Counted from the stretch's first letter, positions 1 to 27,525 are shown. The stretch is DNA of 64,000 bases from Streptomyces sp. NBC_01231 (GCA_035999765.1 CP108521.1:310001-374000); one strand, 5' to 3'. The notes: generated from the sequence alone by a model not told the origin. Numbers and translations are program-made.

Positions 1-2176
1 CGGTGCTTCGGCCGACGAGGAGTTCGTGCGCGCCTGCCACGAGAGATCCGGCGGCAACCCGCTGTTCCTCCATTCGATCCTCACGGAGGCTCAGCACCAC
101 GACCTGAAGCCGGTCACACGTCACGCCGCGGACACGTCCACCCTGCGTCCCTCGCTGCTGCAGTCACGGCTGCTGGTGTTCCTGGAGTCGCTGCCTGATC
201 ACGTCCGCCGGTCGGCGTTCGCCATGACCGTCCTCGACGGGAACACCGACCTGCATCTGCTGACCCGCCTGACCGGGCTCGATCCGGTACGGCAGACGGA
301 CTCATTGCACGCGCTGCGGGAAGCCGGCCTGATCGCCGACCCCGGCCGTCCGGTCTTCACGCAACCTGTCGTGCGGGACACCGTCGAGGAGTGCATGGAG
401 TTGCGGGAGCGCACTGCTCTGCGTGTCATCGCCGCGAAACTCCTGCATCAGTCGGGCCATCCGATCAAACAGGCGGCGGAGCAGCTGATGGCGGTCCCCA
501 CGCCCCAGGGCCGGCGCGCGACCCGGATCCTGCGGGCAGCGGCGATCAGTGCGATGCGACGCGGGGCACCGCAGGACGCCGCCCGCTACCTGCGCCGCGC
601 CCTTCTGGACAGCGCTTCGGTCGGCCCCGAACGCGGCCGGCTACTGATCGAATTAGCGACCGCGGAACGCAGTTTTGCCACCGCCGCCTCAATGGGCCAC
701 CTCCTGGAGGCCGTTCCCCTGTTGGAGTCCGCGCAGGAACGGGCCGCGGCCGTCACCGATCTGATCTCTCCCGTGCTGATGAATCCCGCCTCGTTCCAGG
801 TGGAAGAGCTACTCCACAGCGTGGCGGCCGACTTGGCCGAGGTCGGTTCGTCGAGCATGGCCGACCCTGCCCTGACACTGCGCCTGGAGGCCCGCCAACG
901 CTTCTTCCGCCGCCATGACCTCACTGGCGTCCAGCAGGCTGTTCGGCGTCTGGACGCCCTCGGGCCGCAGACGCTCATGAGGACCCGCGGCGGACGGGAG
1001 CTCCTGGCCGTACTGCTCGACGCCGCCGCCCATGTGGCACCTGCCGCTGAACTGGCACCACTGGCGACACAGTTGCTGCACTTCGAGCAACCCTCCCACG
1101 CACATGTTCACACCACCCTTCCACTCGCGATACACGTCCTGACCGCGGCGGAAGAGACGGGCCTTGCCGCGTGGTGGCTGAAGGCGGCGTACCAGGTGGC
1201 GGCAAGCCGAGGGGGCAACGTCGAGCAGGCTGTGATCCGGGCGGAACAGGCACTCGTCTCGCTCACCCGGGGCGATGTGGCCGACGCCAAGACCAAGGTC
1301 CGCCAGGCCAAGGCGCTGGCCGGGGGCGTGCTGCACGGCCTCCCGGTCGCGTGCGTAACCTTGCTCGCCCTGGTGGCTCTGCGAACCGGCGAGCCGAAAA
1401 TCGCCGAACGCATTCTCAGGAAAAGCCGTCTTGACCTGGAAGACCCGGGTCTCGCAGCACTGAGCGCTGTGGCTCAGGGCGCCGTCGCCGCTCGCATGGG
1501 CATGAGGCAGAGAAGCCTGGACCACTTCCTGAGGGCCGGGCGGCTCCAGGCACAGATGGGCTGGCGCAACCCCGCGTTCCTGTCCTGGGCCCCGTACGCC
1601 GCTCTCATGCACCAGAGCCTGGGTGACACCGCGAGCGCTGCCGAGCTGATCCGCAAGGAAGTCGACGCCGCACGCGACTGGGGCGCTCCCGTGACCCTGG
1701 CCAGGGCGCTTGCCGTACAGGGTCGGCTGACGGCCGGTCGGGGCGGTATCGAAATTCTGGAGGATTCCCTGGAAATACTCGAAAATTCCGAGAACCGTTA
1801 TGAGCTGTGCAAGGTCCTAAATGTACTTGGGCAGCGCCTTGGCCCCGAGGACGCCAAGGGCAAAGCCGCCCTTGTCCGAGCTCTCAAGCTGTCGAATGAA
1901 TACAACCTCCCTTGGCTGGCCGAGAAAATCAACAGCCGACTGGGAGCAAACACATCGGTGGCGGGCGCCGACAGTGCGCCACTCACCCCGTCCGAGCGCA
2001 AGGTCTCCCAGCTTGCCGCGTCCGGATTGAGCAACCAGGAAATAGCCGACAACCTGGAGATTTCGCGTCGCATGATTGAGCAGCATCTGACGAGTTCGTA
2101 TCGCAAGCTTCGCATCCAGGGGAGGCGCGATCTGGCGGCAGCGCTCGGCGCGGAAGAGGCCGCCTCCGACGCGTGA
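1..2176 (+). CDS. LAL-type LuxR-family transcriptional regulator, 5'-truncated by the window edge
   Basis: The frame is open to the first base of the window, so the N-terminus (normally an AAA-type ATPase with Walker motifs) lies outside. The first visible residues read into CHERSGGNP, a motif found just after the ATPase core of LAL (large ATP-binding LuxR) proteins. About 600 residues of helical, TPR-like sequence follow. The last ~65 residues are a LuxR-type helix-turn-helix (LTPSERKVSQLAASGLSNQE... about 65 residues from the end). Proteins of this family are usually pathway-specific activators of macrolide clusters. An in-frame TTA leucine codon lies at 653-655, so translation probably depends on the rare bldA tRNA. 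Family assignment is secure; the role in activating this cluster is inferred from position. Confidence 0.9.
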   Translation, partial: GASADEEFVRACHERSGGNPLFLHSILTEAQHHDLKPVTRHAADTSTLRPSLLQSRLLVFLESLPDHVRRSAFAMTVLDGNTDLHLLTRLTGLDPVRQTDSLHALREAGLIADPGRPVFTQPVVRDTVEECMELRERTALRVIAAKLLHQSGHPIKQAAEQLMAVPTPQGRRATRILRAAAISAMRRGAPQDAARYLRRALLDSASVGPERGRLLIELATAERSFATAASMGHLLEAVPLLESAQERAAAVTDLISPVLMNPASFQVEELLHSVAADLAEVGSSSMADPALTLRLEARQRFFRRHDLTGVQQAVRRLDALGPQTLMRTRGGRELLAVLLDAAAHVAPAAELAPLATQLLHFEQPSHAHVHTTLPLAIHVLTAAEETGLAAWWLKAAYQVAASRGGNVEQAVIRAEQALVSLTRGDVADAKTKVRQAKALAGGVLHGLPVACVTLLALVALRTGEPKIAERILRKSRLDLEDPGLAALSAVAQGAVAARMGMRQRSLDHFLRAGRLQAQMGWRNPAFLSWAPYAALMHQSLGDTASAAELIRKEVDAARDWGAPVTLARALAVQGRLTAGRGGIEILEDSLEILENSENRYELCKVLNVLGQRLGPEDAKGKAALVRALKLSNEYNLPWLAEKINSRLGANTSVAGADSAPLTPSERKVSQLAASGLSNQEIADNLEISRRMIEQHLTSSYRKLRIQGRRDLAAALGAEEAASDA
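653..655 (+). promoter_or_regulatory. In-frame TTA (bldA-dependent) leucine codon in the LAL regulator
   Basis: The codon row reads CTG ATC GAA TTA GCG ACC, in frame with the regulator ORF. In Streptomyces TTA codons are rare and are read by the developmentally controlled bldA tRNA; they are often found in cluster regulators. By eye I saw no other in-frame TTA in the non-PKS genes of the window. Confidence 0.85.
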
Positions 2177-2643
2177 TTCTCTCGTACCGCCGGGCGGTCG
2201 GACCGTCGGTCGGGCGGGCGGAAGACAGACCGTCACATCGGCTTGGTCACTGCGGCCGTGCACACGCCGACCACCTGGGCATACCGATGTGGGCGTGCCG
2301 CACGTGTCCGCCCCCTTCCGCGGGCCCAGCAACCAAAGCCTGCGTCCATTGCGTCACCACCTGCCGAGCCCGCGGGCATCTCCACACCGTCCACACTTCG
2401 AAGCACCGTTTCCACCGCGCCGCTTGCACACCGAGGGACCGAACCACCGAACCACAGTGTTTCCGCATTACGCAGGAGTTTGCTTGACCCACATAAATGA
2501 TCATTCCTAAGCTCCTGTACACATCCTCCGGGCACTCCCCCGGCCCTGAAGGACCGCCGAGAACAAATGCTCTTCTCCGACCCAAGGGAACTTGAGCAAA
2601 CCCCCCCCACAGGTGCGCAACAAAGAAGGACGGTACGTCTCAA
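2177..2643. other. Intergenic region between the two regulators, with a candidate promoter
   Basis: This stretch separates two co-directional regulators and shows no convincing coding sequence; the small overlapping ORFs in all frames lack ribosome-binding sites. GC-rich partial dyads follow the LAL stop codon (about 2185-2225) and could be a weak terminator. Near 2484-2513 the sequence becomes AT-richer and contains a candidate promoter, listed separately. Confidence 0.6.
2484..2513 (+). promoter_or_regulatory. Candidate promoter of the PAS-LuxR gene with a palindrome in its spacer
   Basis: TTGACC at 2484-2489 resembles a -35 box and TAAGCT at 2508-2513 a -10 box, 18 bp apart. The spacer contains the perfect palindrome AATGATCATT (2496-2505), a plausible operator. 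The start codon lies about 130 bp downstream, which would leave a long leader. Pattern match only. Confidence 0.4.
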
Positions 2644-3348
2644 ATGACCAAGAACATGATCGATGCCTCGCGCGTCAGAGACAACGTGACCGCTTCCTCC
2701 CGAGCCACCCTCACCACGCAGTCTGCGGAAAGCCGCCTAGGTGCTCGCGCGCGTCGCCGGACCTGCACGGCGCACCTCGACGCCGAGCTCAATGTGACAG
2801 CCGCAGAGGCCGACTTCTACCGGCAGTTCGGACGCACCTCGGCCGACACGTGCGGCCGCAGCCTCTTCGACCTACTGCACCCCAGTGCCCCGAGCGTCAT
2901 CGGCCGCCACTTCGAGCGGCTCGCCGACGGCCGCTGCAACCGATTCGTCGAACGCACAGTGGGCCTGTGCGTCCCCCATCGCGTCTTCTCCTGCGAGCTG
3001 GCAGGCATAGCAGTCCACGACACCTCGGACTGCCTGGTCGGCATCGTCGTTCTCGTCCATCCGGACGAGGTCCTGGGCGACACCACCACCGAGGCGGTCA
3101 ACCCCCGCGACATCCTCCTCAGCAAGCTCGACGCCCAGGTACTCGAAGGCGTCGCGAGCGGCGCCTCCACCGTGCAACTCGCCACACGGCTCTATCTCAG
3201 CCGGCAGGGCGTCGAGTACCACGTCGGACTGATGTTGCGGAAACTCAGGGCTCCCAACCGCGCAGCCCTCGTTGCCCGGGCGCATTCCCTGGGCATGCTG
3301 ACCGTCGGCCATTGGCCGCCGCGTGTCCTGCCTGACTTCGTCAAGTAG
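2644..3348 (+). CDS. PAS-LuxR transcriptional regulator (PimM-like)
   Basis: The 234-residue protein has a PAS-like sensor region (roughly residues 40-140, containing FYRQFGRTSADTCG and the segment around HRVFSCEL) and a C-terminal LuxR helix-turn-helix (about 160-220: LDAQVLEGVASGASTVQLA, then SRQGVEYHVGLMLRKL). This two-domain layout and small size are typical of PimM, AmphRIV and similar activators of macrolide clusters, although it is somewhat longer than PimM. The ATG at 2644 follows an AAGGACGG stretch by about 12 bp. It lies downstream of and parallel to the LAL regulator, and converges on pksA. Its role as a second activator of the cluster is inferred. Confidence 0.85.
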   Translation: MTKNMIDASRVRDNVTASSRATLTTQSAESRLGARARRRTCTAHLDAELNVTAAEADFYRQFGRTSADTCGRSLFDLLHPSAPSVIGRHFERLADGRCNRFVERTVGLCVPHRVFSCELAGIAVHDTSDCLVGIVVLVHPDEVLGDTTTEAVNPRDILLSKLDAQVLEGVASGASTVQLATRLYLSRQGVEYHVGLMLRKLRAPNRAALVARAHSLGMLTVGHWPPRVLPDFVK

Positions 3349-3744
3349 CACGCCCCGGCGGCAATCGAACCGTCGGCCACAGGAATGGCCGCGCCGGTCG
3401 CGTCCATTGACTGGATAACGGCCTATCCCTACAGCTCCGCAGGTCAAGGCCTCGCTGATCAGGGCTTCGCTGACATATCACTGCCCACAACTGCCCGCAC
3501 TGCCTCTGACAGGCCGTGCGGGCAGTGGCACGACGTGGCCCTGTGGACGCGGCAGCGGACGGCGACGTCGGACGCCTCCGCCAAGGCTGTTTCACGCCGT
3601 GGCCGGACGGTCCGCGTCCCGGCCCCCGCGCGGCACCAAGTCGGCTCGCATCCACTTGCTTGCACCGGTCTACGACACAGTGCGACCGCGTCACACCCAT
3701 CGTGGCCTCGGCCTGCCCAGGCGGCCGTCGTGTGCTGCACAGGA
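3349..3744. other. Convergent intergenic region
   Basis: This region lies between the stop of the PAS-LuxR gene (+) and the stop of pksA (-). No gene is supported here. Its one clear element is the long hairpin at 3491-3525, listed separately; the rest shows no recognisable structure. Confidence 0.7.
3491..3525. terminator. Bidirectional hairpin terminator between the PAS-LuxR gene and pksA
   Basis: CTGCCCGCAC (3491-3500) pairs perfectly with GTGCGGGCAG (3516-3525). Inside the loop GCCT (3502-3505) pairs with AGGC (3511-3514), extending the stem after one mismatch and leaving a 5-nt loop. It sits between convergent genes, as expected for a shared terminator; there is no U-tract, which is usual in Streptomyces. 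Confidence 0.7.
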
Positions 3745-13149
<9,405 letters not shown>

Positions 13150-13221
13150 GCTCAGCTCCACAAATTGTTGCTTCGGCTTTGGCGGGCGATGTGTGCGGGG
13201 TGTACGTGGTGGTGTAATTGC

Positions 13222-23415
<10,194 letters not shown>

Positions 23416-23532
23416 AGATCGGTTCCCTTCAACAGCCGGCGCAGGTCTCGTCCAACGAAAGGCGCGAGACCTCGCCGACAACGAGGAATGGGTGACGGCC
23501 CGTCAGACACGGGCGGCGCCGGTCGGCGAAGT

Positions 23533-23564
23533 CCGGATCAGCGGGGGGAGGGGGACTGATCCGG
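23533..23564. promoter_or_regulatory. Perfect 9-bp inverted repeat between mqnD and pksB
   Basis: CCGGATCAG (23533-23541) and CTGATCCGG (23556-23564) flank a 14-nt purine-rich loop. It lies in the 285 bp gap downstream of mqnD and upstream of pksB, both on the - strand. It could terminate or attenuate mqnD transcripts, or be an operator for pksB; the sequence does not decide. No other structure was seen in the gap. Confidence 0.55.
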
Positions 23565-23700
23565 CAGCCGTTCTCGGCGCCACCCTGCTCTCGATTATGC
23601 GGACGCCCTCGGAGGGCGGTGACCTGCGCCGACCGGCTCTAAGAGAACCACTAACTTTGGTGCTCCCCATCCGGAGGTCGAACTCTCCCACCGCGGAGAC

Positions 23701-24549
23701 TCACAGACGGAGGGCTAGCTGGGTCACGGGAGGCAGCAGCCCTTCACACGCCGCGCGTTCGAGGAGTTCCGTCACCGCCGCGTAGCCCTCCTCCCCCAGG
23801 TCGGCGGTGAACGGGTTCACGTACAGGTCGATGTGTTGGCCGATGACCGCCGGCGCCATCTCCTGAGCGTGCCCTCTGACGTAGTCCCGGGAGGCGTCGG
23901 GCATGTTCCACGCGAAGTGCACGGAGGCGCGGATGGCCTCGGTCACCTCGTCGATCCGGCGCTCGCCGAGGGCACGCCGGGCGACGATCGCGCCCAGGGG
24001 TATGGGCAGGCCGGTCCGCTTCTCCCACTCCTCCCCCATGTCGGCGAGGCAGTGCAGGCCATGCTGCTGGTAGGTGAAGCGGGCTTCGTGGATGACGAGC
24101 CCCGCGTCGACGCGTCCGTCGCGGACCGACGGCATGATCTCGTGGAAGGGCAGGACGACGATCTCCCCGACGCCGTCGGGGAGGGCGTGCGCGGCCCACA
24201 GCCGGAACAGCAGATAGGCCGTGGAGCGGGTGCTGGGCACGGCGATTCGGGCGCCGGACAGGTCGGCAGGCGCACCCGGTTCCCTGAGCAGGACGAGCGG
24301 GCCGCAGCCACGGCCGAGCGCACCACCGGTCGGCAGCAGCGCGTATCTGTCGAGGATGTGCGGCAGCACGCCGTAGGAGACTTTGAGCACGTCCAAGGAC
24401 GCCTTCTCGGCCACGCTGTTGGTGATGTCGATGTCAGCCAGGGTGACGTCCGTCTCGGGCACTCCGGGAAGCAGGCCGTGCGTCCAGGCGTGGAAGACGA
24501 AGGTGTCGTTGGGACACGGCGAGTGCGCCAAAGTCAGTCGTTGATTCAT
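23701..24549 (-). CDS. mqnD: 1,4-dihydroxy-6-naphthoate synthase (MqnD)
   Basis: MqnD converts cyclic dehypoxanthine futalosine to 1,4-dihydroxy-6-naphthoate, the last dedicated ring-forming step of the futalosine menaquinone route; it is a cytosolic protein with a periplasmic-binding-protein fold. The 282-residue product has the family hallmarks SPCPNDTFVFHAW (10-22), DVLKVSYGVLP (53-63) and a conserved His in IHEARFTY (His154). The start was set at ATG 24549, with AAAGGG 6 bp upstream; an in-frame ATG at 24567 is possible. It is the first gene of the - strand set leading into pksB and is divergent from mqnE. Family identity is clear; use for a natural product rather than menaquinone is inferred from context. 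Confidence 0.93.
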   Translation of the reverse strand: MNQRLTLAHSPCPNDTFVFHAWTHGLLPGVPETDVTLADIDITNSVAEKASLDVLKVSYGVLPHILDRYALLPTGGALGRGCGPLVLLREPGAPADLSGARIAVPSTRSTAYLLFRLWAAHALPDGVGEIVVLPFHEIMPSVRDGRVDAGLVIHEARFTYQQHGLHCLADMGEEWEKRTGLPIPLGAIVARRALGERRIDEVTEAIRASVHFAWNMPDASRDYVRGHAQEMAPAVIGQHIDLYVNPFTADLGEEGYAAVTELLERAACEGLLPPVTQLALRL

Positions 24550-25028
24550 TGCGGCCCTTTCGGACATGCGGTCGTTGACCCTTCTGGTCGGCGGGCGGGG
24601 GCCAGAAAGGTCGTTGGTCTTTCTGGCCGCCGGACGCGAGCCTTCGCGCACCCCGCAGCTTGATGCGGGCGCCTCGCCCGGCGTGGGTCAATTGCGGGGC
24701 AGGCCCGCCCTGTTCCAGGGAACCCGCTCCAGGTGTGGGGTTTTCCCCAGACCGGCATCGGCCAGCATGGAGGGGCGCCAGTGGGCGCCGGTCCGGGGCA
24801 TACGTCGGGTCGGCTTCCGGGGCGCGCCGGTTCCCGGACCGACCCGTTGGGAACCTGCTCCCGCGCGGCACAGGGGGCCGGTTCTCCATGACCTCGTGCA
24901 GCCCGCCCGGGACGCTCCGGGGGTGCCACCGGGTCCCGAGCAAGGCCGACAGGGAGCAACATCCTTGGACGCGTGTGCTCACACTCACCAGATGTGCCGT
25001 CAGGCACCGATCGAGGAGGTTGCCGGTA
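24550..25028. other. Divergent promoter region between mqnD and mqnE
   Basis: This 479 bp region must hold the promoters of both genes. It contains a perfect inverted repeat at 24600-24628, an imperfect direct repeat of the right half of that element at 24571-24590 (16 of 20 bases), and a weak promoter-like arrangement upstream of mqnE: TTGGAC at 24965-24970 with the small dyad GTGTG-CT-CACAC (24973-24984) in the spacer. The long + strand frame running through it before ATG 25029 has no homology that I recognise. Confidence 0.6.
24600..24628. promoter_or_regulatory. 10-bp perfect inverted repeat upstream of mqnD (candidate operator)
   Basis: GGCCAGAAAG (24600-24609) and CTTTCTGGCC (24619-24628) surround a 9-nt spacer, centred about 65 bp upstream of the mqnD start. 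The right half with its spacer (GTCGTTGGTCTTTCTGGCCG) is echoed at 24571-24590 as GTCGTTGACCCTTCTGGTCG. The arrangement resembles a regulator-binding site with a secondary half-site; a transcript hairpin is the alternative. Confidence 0.5.
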
Positions 25029-26192
25029 ATGGACGCTGGGCTCAAGCGCGAGTTGGAGGACAAGGTTCACGCCGGTGAGCGGCTGACCCGTGAGGACGGT
25101 ATTGCGCTGTACGAGTCGGACGACCTGGCCTGGCTCGGCGGACTCGCGCACGAGGTGCGGACGCGTAAGAACGGTGACGTCGTCCACTTCAACGTCAACC
25201 GTCACCTCAACATGACCAACGTGTGCACGGCGTCCTGCGCCTACTGCTCGTTCCAGCGCAAGCCGGGCGAGAAGGACGCGTACACGATGCGTATCGAGGA
25301 GGCGGTGAAGCTCGCCAAGGCGATGGAGGGCGACAACCTCACCGAGCTGCACATCGTCAACGGGCTGCACCCGAACCTGCCGTGGCGCTACTACCCGCGC
25401 TCGCTGAGCGAGCTGAAGAAGGCGCTGCCGAACGTCTCCCTCAAGGCCTTCACGGCCACCGAGATCCACCACTTCGAGACCATCTCCGGGCTCGGCGCGA
25501 GTGAGATCCTCGACGAGCTGATCGACTCCGGTCTGGAGTCGCTGACCGGTGGCGGCGCGGAGATCTTCGACTGGGAGGTCCGTCAGCACATCGTCGACCA
25601 CCGCACCCACTGGGAGGACTGGTCGCGCATCCACCGGCTGGCGCACGAGAAGGGGCTGAAGACCCCGTGCACCATGCTCTACGGCCACATCGAGGAGCCC
25701 CGCCACCGGGTGGACCACGTGCTGCGGCTGCGTGAGCTGCAGGACGAGACCGGCGGCTTCCAGGTCTTCATCCCGCTGCGCTACCAGCACGACTTCGTGG
25801 ACATGAAGGACGGCAAGGTCCGCAACCGTCTCCAGGCGCGGACCCAGATGGCGACCGGCGCGGAGGCGCTGAAGACCTTCGCGGTCTCCCGGCTGCTGTT
25901 CGACAACGTCCCGCACGTCAAGGTCTTCTGGGTCATGCACGGCGTCCAGACGGCCCAGCTGGCCCTCCAGCACGGCGCCGACGACATGGACGGCTCGGTC
26001 GTCGAGTACAAGATCACCCACGACGCCGACAACTACGGCACCCCGAACAAGCTGACCCGCGAGGACCTCCTCGACCTCATCCGCGACGCCGGCTTCCGCC
26101 CCGTCGAGCGGAACACGCGCTACGAGATCCTCCGCGAGTACGACGGCCCCGACCCGGCCCGCCGGGAGTCGCCGCAGCCGATGCGCGTGTGA
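25029..26192 (+). CDS. mqnE: Aminofutalosine synthase, radical SAM (MqnE)
   Basis: MqnE joins 3-[(1-carboxyvinyl)oxy]benzoate with S-adenosylmethionine to form 6-amino-6-deoxyfutalosine. The 387-residue product has the radical SAM cysteines CxxxCxxC (Cys66, Cys70, Cys73 in VCTASCAYCSF), then QRKPGEKDAYTM and other segments typical of MqnE rather than MqnC (for example TGGGAEIFDWEVR). The ATG at 25029 has a strong site, GAGGAGG, about 9 bp upstream, so the longer open frame to 24660 is rejected. Length is normal for Streptomyces MqnE. It is followed 73 bp later by a ferredoxin on the same strand. Confidence 0.95.
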   Translation: MDAGLKRELEDKVHAGERLTREDGIALYESDDLAWLGGLAHEVRTRKNGDVVHFNVNRHLNMTNVCTASCAYCSFQRKPGEKDAYTMRIEEAVKLAKAMEGDNLTELHIVNGLHPNLPWRYYPRSLSELKKALPNVSLKAFTATEIHHFETISGLGASEILDELIDSGLESLTGGGAEIFDWEVRQHIVDHRTHWEDWSRIHRLAHEKGLKTPCTMLYGHIEEPRHRVDHVLRLRELQDETGGFQVFIPLRYQHDFVDMKDGKVRNRLQARTQMATGAEALKTFAVSRLLFDNVPHVKVFWVMHGVQTAQLALQHGADDMDGSVVEYKITHDADNYGTPNKLTREDLLDLIRDAGFRPVERNTRYEILREYDGPDPARRESPQPMRV

Positions 26193-26265
26193 GGGTGCCG
26201 CGGCAGTCCTCAGAACCCGGCACGCGTACCCCAGCGACACCATCGGCAGGAAGGTGGAAACGCCC

Positions 26266-26553
26266 ATGCAGACGACCGACGGCCAGGAACTCGAGGTCTG
26301 GATCGATCAGGGTCTGTGCACCGGTGACGGCATCTGCGCGCAGTACGCGCCCGAGGTGTTCGAACTGGATGTTGACGGCCTCGCGTATGTGAAGGACGAG
26401 GACGACGAACTGGTCCAGGAGCCGGGAGCGGCCGTACCAGTCCCCCTGGCCGTCCTGCGTGACGTGGTCGACTCGGCTCAGGAGTGCCCCGGCGACTGCA
26501 TTCATGTGCGCCGCGCCAGTGACACGGTCGAGGTCTACGGCCCCGACGCGTAG
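26266..26553 (+). CDS. [3Fe-4S]-type ferredoxin
   Basis: The 95-residue acidic protein has Cys18-x5-Cys24 and, near the end, Cys74-Pro followed by Cys78, the spacing of small ferredoxins that supply electrons to cytochromes P450 in actinomycetes; APEVFELD after the second Cys is also typical. The start was placed at ATG 26266, about 12 bp after GCAGGAAGG; a GTG at 26254 overlaps that site. No P450 gene lies in the window, so its partner is outside, or it may serve the radical SAM enzymes MqnE and MqnC. Probably co-transcribed with mqnE. Confidence 0.85.
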   Translation: MQTTDGQELEVWIDQGLCTGDGICAQYAPEVFELDVDGLAYVKDEDDELVQEPGAAVPVPLAVLRDVVDSAQECPGDCIHVRRASDTVEVYGPDA

Positions 26554-26663
26554 ACGCCTGACCCATGCGGCTGACCGGGTTCTCACCTCCACCAAAGCTG
26601 TGGGCAACGGGACATGACGAGCCGCGAGGGGGTGGTCCGCGAGTCGTCGGGCAGGGCCCGGAC

Positions 26664-26696
26664 GAGGCGGAGACCTGACTGACGGGTCTCCCCCTC
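26664..26696. terminator. Hairpin terminator after the mqnE-ferredoxin unit
   Basis: GGAGACC (26669-26675) pairs with GGTCTCC (26685-26691) across a 9-nt loop. After one mismatch GAGG (26664-26667) pairs with CCTC (26693-26696), giving 11 bp in total. It lies between the convergent ferredoxin and DUF6069-like genes and probably serves both. A second, GC-rich dyad follows around 26718-26755. Confidence 0.65.
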
Positions 26697-26782
26697 CCGC
26701 TAACGCGCCGTTCGACCGCCCGGGATGGTCGCCGCCGGGCGACGGCCCGGGAGGGGGCACCGCCGGCCGGCGGCCGCGCGTG

Positions 26783-27220
26783 TCACCGCCGGCCGGCTGT
26801 CCTCGCCAGCATCGGAACGAGCACCATGCCGGTCACGAGGTGCAGGGCCACCAGTCCGGCCTTGGCGCCCGTCGTCGTGCCCTGGTCGAGGGGTCCGGCC
26901 AGGGACAGGACGAGGATGACGACAGCGAGGGCCGTCCATATCGCCCGAGCCCTGGCCGGGACCAGCCGTTCCAGAACGGCGAGCGACACCCATCCGGCGA
27001 CGCCCGCGGCCGCGGCCACCACCACGACCGCCGCGACTCCCACGGACTGCACGGGGTCCCCGGAACCGGCGCGTACGTCGAGATGCGTGCCGGTGAGTTT
27101 CGCCGTCACCAGCCAGGCGAGAAGGGCCACGGCCGCGCCGGCCACGACCGCCAGGCTTCGGGTTCCGCGCCGCGCCCGCGGGGCGTTCTCGCCGCTTCGG
27201 AAGGGGGTGCTGATGGTCAT
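26783..27220 (-). CDS. DUF6069-like four-helix membrane protein
   Basis: The 145-residue protein starts at ATG 27220 (MTISTPFRSG), about 10 bp after an AGGGAG motif. It has a short basic N-terminus and four hydrophobic segments (about 22-40, 57-77, 87-106 and 118-138), so it should be a small integral membrane protein. The pattern resembles the actinobacterial DUF6069 family, which has no known function. It is the only gene in this block facing away from its neighbours, between mqnE-ferredoxin and the thioesterase operon, and may be unrelated to the pathway. Confidence 0.65.
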   Translation of the reverse strand: MTISTPFRSGENAPRARRGTRSLAVVAGAAVALLAWLVTAKLTGTHLDVRAGSGDPVQSVGVAAVVVVAAAAGVAGWVSLAVLERLVPARARAIWTALAVVILVLSLAGPLDQGTTTGAKAGLVALHLVTGMVLVPMLARTAGRR

Positions 27221-27525
27221 GGGCGTCCGTTCTCCCTCTCCATGGGTCGAGGCCGAGGGCGGGGGCAAGGCGGTGTCCACACCTGCCGACGGCCGGTCGC
27301 CGAAGGCTAGGCCGGGGAGTTCGCAAGGGACCAGTGCCGTCGGTCGCATCCCTCAAGAACCGGGGAAACGCCCAGACTTCCCGCGCCTGCACCGGTCAGA
27401 CCTTGTGGAAACGGTGCGGGTGCACTGAATAGTGAGCGTGCCGCGCACACCCGGGCCGCTCGGGGCTCGTGCCCGTCTTCTCCTCGGCCAGGTAAGCCGA
27501 CCCGTCGGAAGGACCCCCACATCCC
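27221..27525. other. Divergent promoter region before the thioesterase-mqnA-mqnC operon
   Basis: This 305 bp region separates the DUF6069-like gene (-) from the large + strand operon and should contain the operon promoter. TTGTGG (27403-27408) followed 17 bp later by TGAATA (27426-27431) is a weak candidate. A ribosome-binding site GGAAGGA (27507-27513) precedes the thioesterase ATG. I see no gene or strong dyad. Confidence 0.45.

Noticed and set aside
1757..1772. PimM-like site CTGGAGGATTCCCTGG (13 of 16 to the consensus as I remember it)
   Set aside because: It lies well inside the LAL coding sequence, about 720 bp upstream of the promoter candidate; probably chance.
23416..23481. Upstream extension of pksB to 23481
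   Set aside because: The extra 22 residues are unlike a docking domain, and the GTG at 23415 has a good ribosome-binding site.
24660..25028. N-terminal extension of mqnE
   Set aside because: The ATG at 25029 has a strong site and gives the usual family length of 387; the extension has no homology that I recognise.
24546..26267. 573-residue - strand frame over mqnE
   Set aside because: It overlaps a well-supported radical SAM gene and the mqnD/mqnE promoter region, and shows low-complexity Leu/Val/Asp sequence.
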